Of a DNA stretch of 6,373 bases, positions 4,990-6,373 are shown in pieces. Position numbers and translations under genes: made by a program. How positions within the stretch are numbered: the first letter of the stretch is position 1; every line of letters starts with the position of its first letter. Below the pieces are notes generated by a model that saw only the letters and a program-made list of their open reading frames with translations, was not told the DNA's origin and did not search any database. The DNA comes from Microvirga sp. (lineage in GTDB: Bacteria; Pseudomonadota; Alphaproteobacteria; Rhizobiales; Beijerinckiaceae), in contig JAKOMT010000018.1 of the NCBI GenBank assembly GCA_022241475.1, positions 1-6,373 of the forward strand. The letters are read 5' to 3'.

Positions 4990-6373
4990 TCAGAAGGCGT
5001 GTCTCACGCCAAAGACGAGATTTCGCCCGCGAAGCGGCGATTGGTCCTTAACGAATGAGGTATGCACAAATGCCAACTCGTTCAACAGGTTAGTGCCGCG
5101 GAGGTAGAATTCGACTGCGTTAGCCCGGTCGAGTTTGAAACGATAGCTAAGCGTGGCGTTCAGCATTCCGTACCCGGGCGTCACTGTCTCGAAAGACGCG
5201 ACCTTATTTTGCTCGAACGTTTGGTAATACTCGATCTCGCTTGAGACTGGCCCAGCTTCATGCTCGAGGCGCGCGCCGAGGCGGCCAGGAGGAATACGTG
5301 GCAGGTTATCGTTATCGTTCCTCAGCTGAGCGTCGACATAGTCTCCGAAAACCGTGACACGCGACTGCGGCGAGAGTCGATAGCTTACCTGCCCGTCGAA
5401 GCCGGCGAAACGCGCATCGGCCGCGGTATATAGCAGGAAGTTGTGTGGCACGCCGGTTTCGGCTTCGGTTTCAATCAGTCGTGCGAATACGTAATCGCTG
5501 ACACGCTGGTAGAACACACCGAATTCGAACTCGAACGTGCCCCCAGTTCGGCGCAGCGTCAGATTAAACGAGTCGGTCGTTTCGAGAATGTCCTCTGCAT
5601 CCAAACCCGCAACGTCCAAAGTTGGATTGTTGACCGCCAGACCGAGCTCGTAACTGTTTGTCGCGAGATTGTTGCCACGTGCGTAAAGCTCGCGCACGCT
5701 TGGCGCCCGCTCGGTGTGGCCGAAAGAGAACGCAAGCGCATAACCCTGTCCTGCATTCCATGTAGCGCCGAGCGACGCGGAGAATGGATTATGGCGAACG
5801 CTCGGGTTTCTGGAGCGGAACTGTTCGACGTCTTCGCCTTCAAGCGTCTTTTCCCAGTCAGCCCCGTACCACTCGACGAACAGAGCAGCGAGTTCTGGGC
5901 CAACAGTTGAGCGCCAAGTCGGCACGCCCACGTCGATTCGACGCCAATCTTTGCGGATCGCGGCTTCTACGTCAACCGCACCGACTGAGCGGCGCTCGAT
6001 TAGAAACGCTCCAATGTTCTCGGTACGATATATCGGGTTGCCGTCGAATCCGTAGGCGCCATCAGGGAACGGGCGGTGGAGGTTGTTGATGTTGATGCCG
6101 CTAAAATCTCCGTCTGTGTATTGAACGCCAAAAGTGCCGGTGAAGCCAAAAATCGGCTTGTGAGTTAGCTCGGCGCGCCCGTCCCAAACCTTGTTTGTGT
6201 AGCGCGAGAACAAGAGTTCACCGTCGATTTCGTCATGCGCATAGTTGGTATACGAACCGCGCAATCGGACTTGTTCAAACCCCGGCAGTAGGTCGTTATA
6301 GTCGGCACGCAGATCAACGCGGTCACTACGAAGGCGGACGGACGCTGTGTGGCTGTCGGGTCCGCCGAATGGA
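4990..6373 (-). CDS. TonB-dependent outer-membrane receptor, C-terminal beta-barrel (ZnuD-like), cut by window end
   Basis: The reverse-strand frame is open from the window edge (first complete codon at 6372) to a TGA at 4992-4990, giving about 460 residues. There is no genuine start in the window: an in-frame TTG at 6264 is preceded by open barrel sequence (LRADYNDLLPGFEQVRLRG), so plug and signal peptide lie beyond the edge. The visible part is alternating amphipathic strands of a 22-strand barrel ending in the C-terminal Phe (GVRHAF) that targets outer-membrane proteins for BAM-dependent insertion. ERAPSVRELYARGNNLAT, YTAADARFAGFD, LPRIPPGRLGARLE, GTNLLNELAF and HTSFVKDQSPLRGRNL are landmarks of ZnuD-like receptors, some of which import zinc or haem. 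The segment that is often G-P-H-L-A-T in relatives is G-N-N-L-A-T here, so zinc is not a safe assignment. It converges on the rightward cluster across a 143-base gap and is probably a separate transcription unit. Confidence 0.93.
   Translation of the reverse strand, partial: PFGGPDSHTASVRLRSDRVDLRADYNDLLPGFEQVRLRGSYTNYAHDEIDGELLFSRYTNKVWDGRAELTHKPIFGFTGTFGVQYTDGDFSGININNLHRPFPDGAYGFDGNPIYRTENIGAFLIERRSVGAVDVEAAIRKDWRRIDVGVPTWRSTVGPELAALFVEWYGADWEKTLEGEDVEQFRSRNPSVRHNPFSASLGATWNAGQGYALAFSFGHTERAPSVRELYARGNNLATNSYELGLAVNNPTLDVAGLDAEDILETTDSFNLTLRRTGGTFEFEFGVFYQRVSDYVFARLIETEAETGVPHNFLLYTAADARFAGFDGQVSYRLSPQSRVTVFGDYVDAQLRNDNDNLPRIPPGRLGARLEHEAGPVSSEIEYYQTFEQNKVASFETVTPGYGMLNATLSYRFKLDRANAVEFYLRGTNLLNELAFVHTSFVKDQSPLRGRNLVFGVRHAF

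Noticed and set aside
6264..6264. TTG on the reverse strand as the start of the TonB receptor
   Set aside because: The frame stays open upstream to the window edge and still reads as barrel strands. A receptor starting here would lack signal peptide and plug.

Overview
The window reads as chromosomal accessory DNA from a moderately GC-rich Gram-negative bacterium. The likeliest source is an alphaproteobacterium of the sphingomonad type. This rests on protein style (a ZnuD-like TonB-dependent receptor, a Gal80-like oxidoreductase, SnoaL-like proteins) and not on any marker gene, so it is an inference.

Layout: a rightward series of six genes fills positions 1-4846, and one leftward gene, cut by the window end, fills 4990-6373. 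In order, the rightward genes are: the C-terminal tail of an NTF2/SnoaL-like protein (2-118); an exported alpha/beta hydrolase (201-1181); a Gfo/Idh/MocA oxidoreductase of the Gal80-like type (1277-2377); a SnoaL-like ester-cyclase-type protein with a twin-arginine-like export signal (2530-3042); a retinol-dehydrogenase-like SDR (3146-4129); and an NADP-binding protein related to F420-dependent NADP reductases (4187-4846). Gaps between them are 57-152 bases and each complete gene has its own Shine-Dalgarno sequence. They could share a transcript but are not tightly coupled. The gene converging from the right is the C-terminal beta-barrel of a TonB-dependent outer-membrane receptor.

The most striking gene is the hydrolase. 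It closely matches Cif, the secreted epoxide hydrolase of Pseudomonas aeruginosa that reduces CFTR at the host cell surface. It keeps the Asp-Glu-His triad, the His/Tyr ring-opening pair and the disulfide cysteines, all at the same relative spacing, and it has a Sec signal peptide. Here it sits among dehydrogenases and SnoaL-like proteins, with no TetR-type cifR, flavin reductase or MFS gene visible in the window.

Working model (inference): an epoxide or related electrophile is hydrolysed in the periplasm or outside the cell by the Cif-like enzyme. The product, or a related compound, is then processed by the SnoaL-like proteins and the three NAD(P)-dependent enzymes. The substrate cannot be read from the sequence. 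The other notable element is a compact nested inverted repeat between the hydrolase and oxidoreductase genes.
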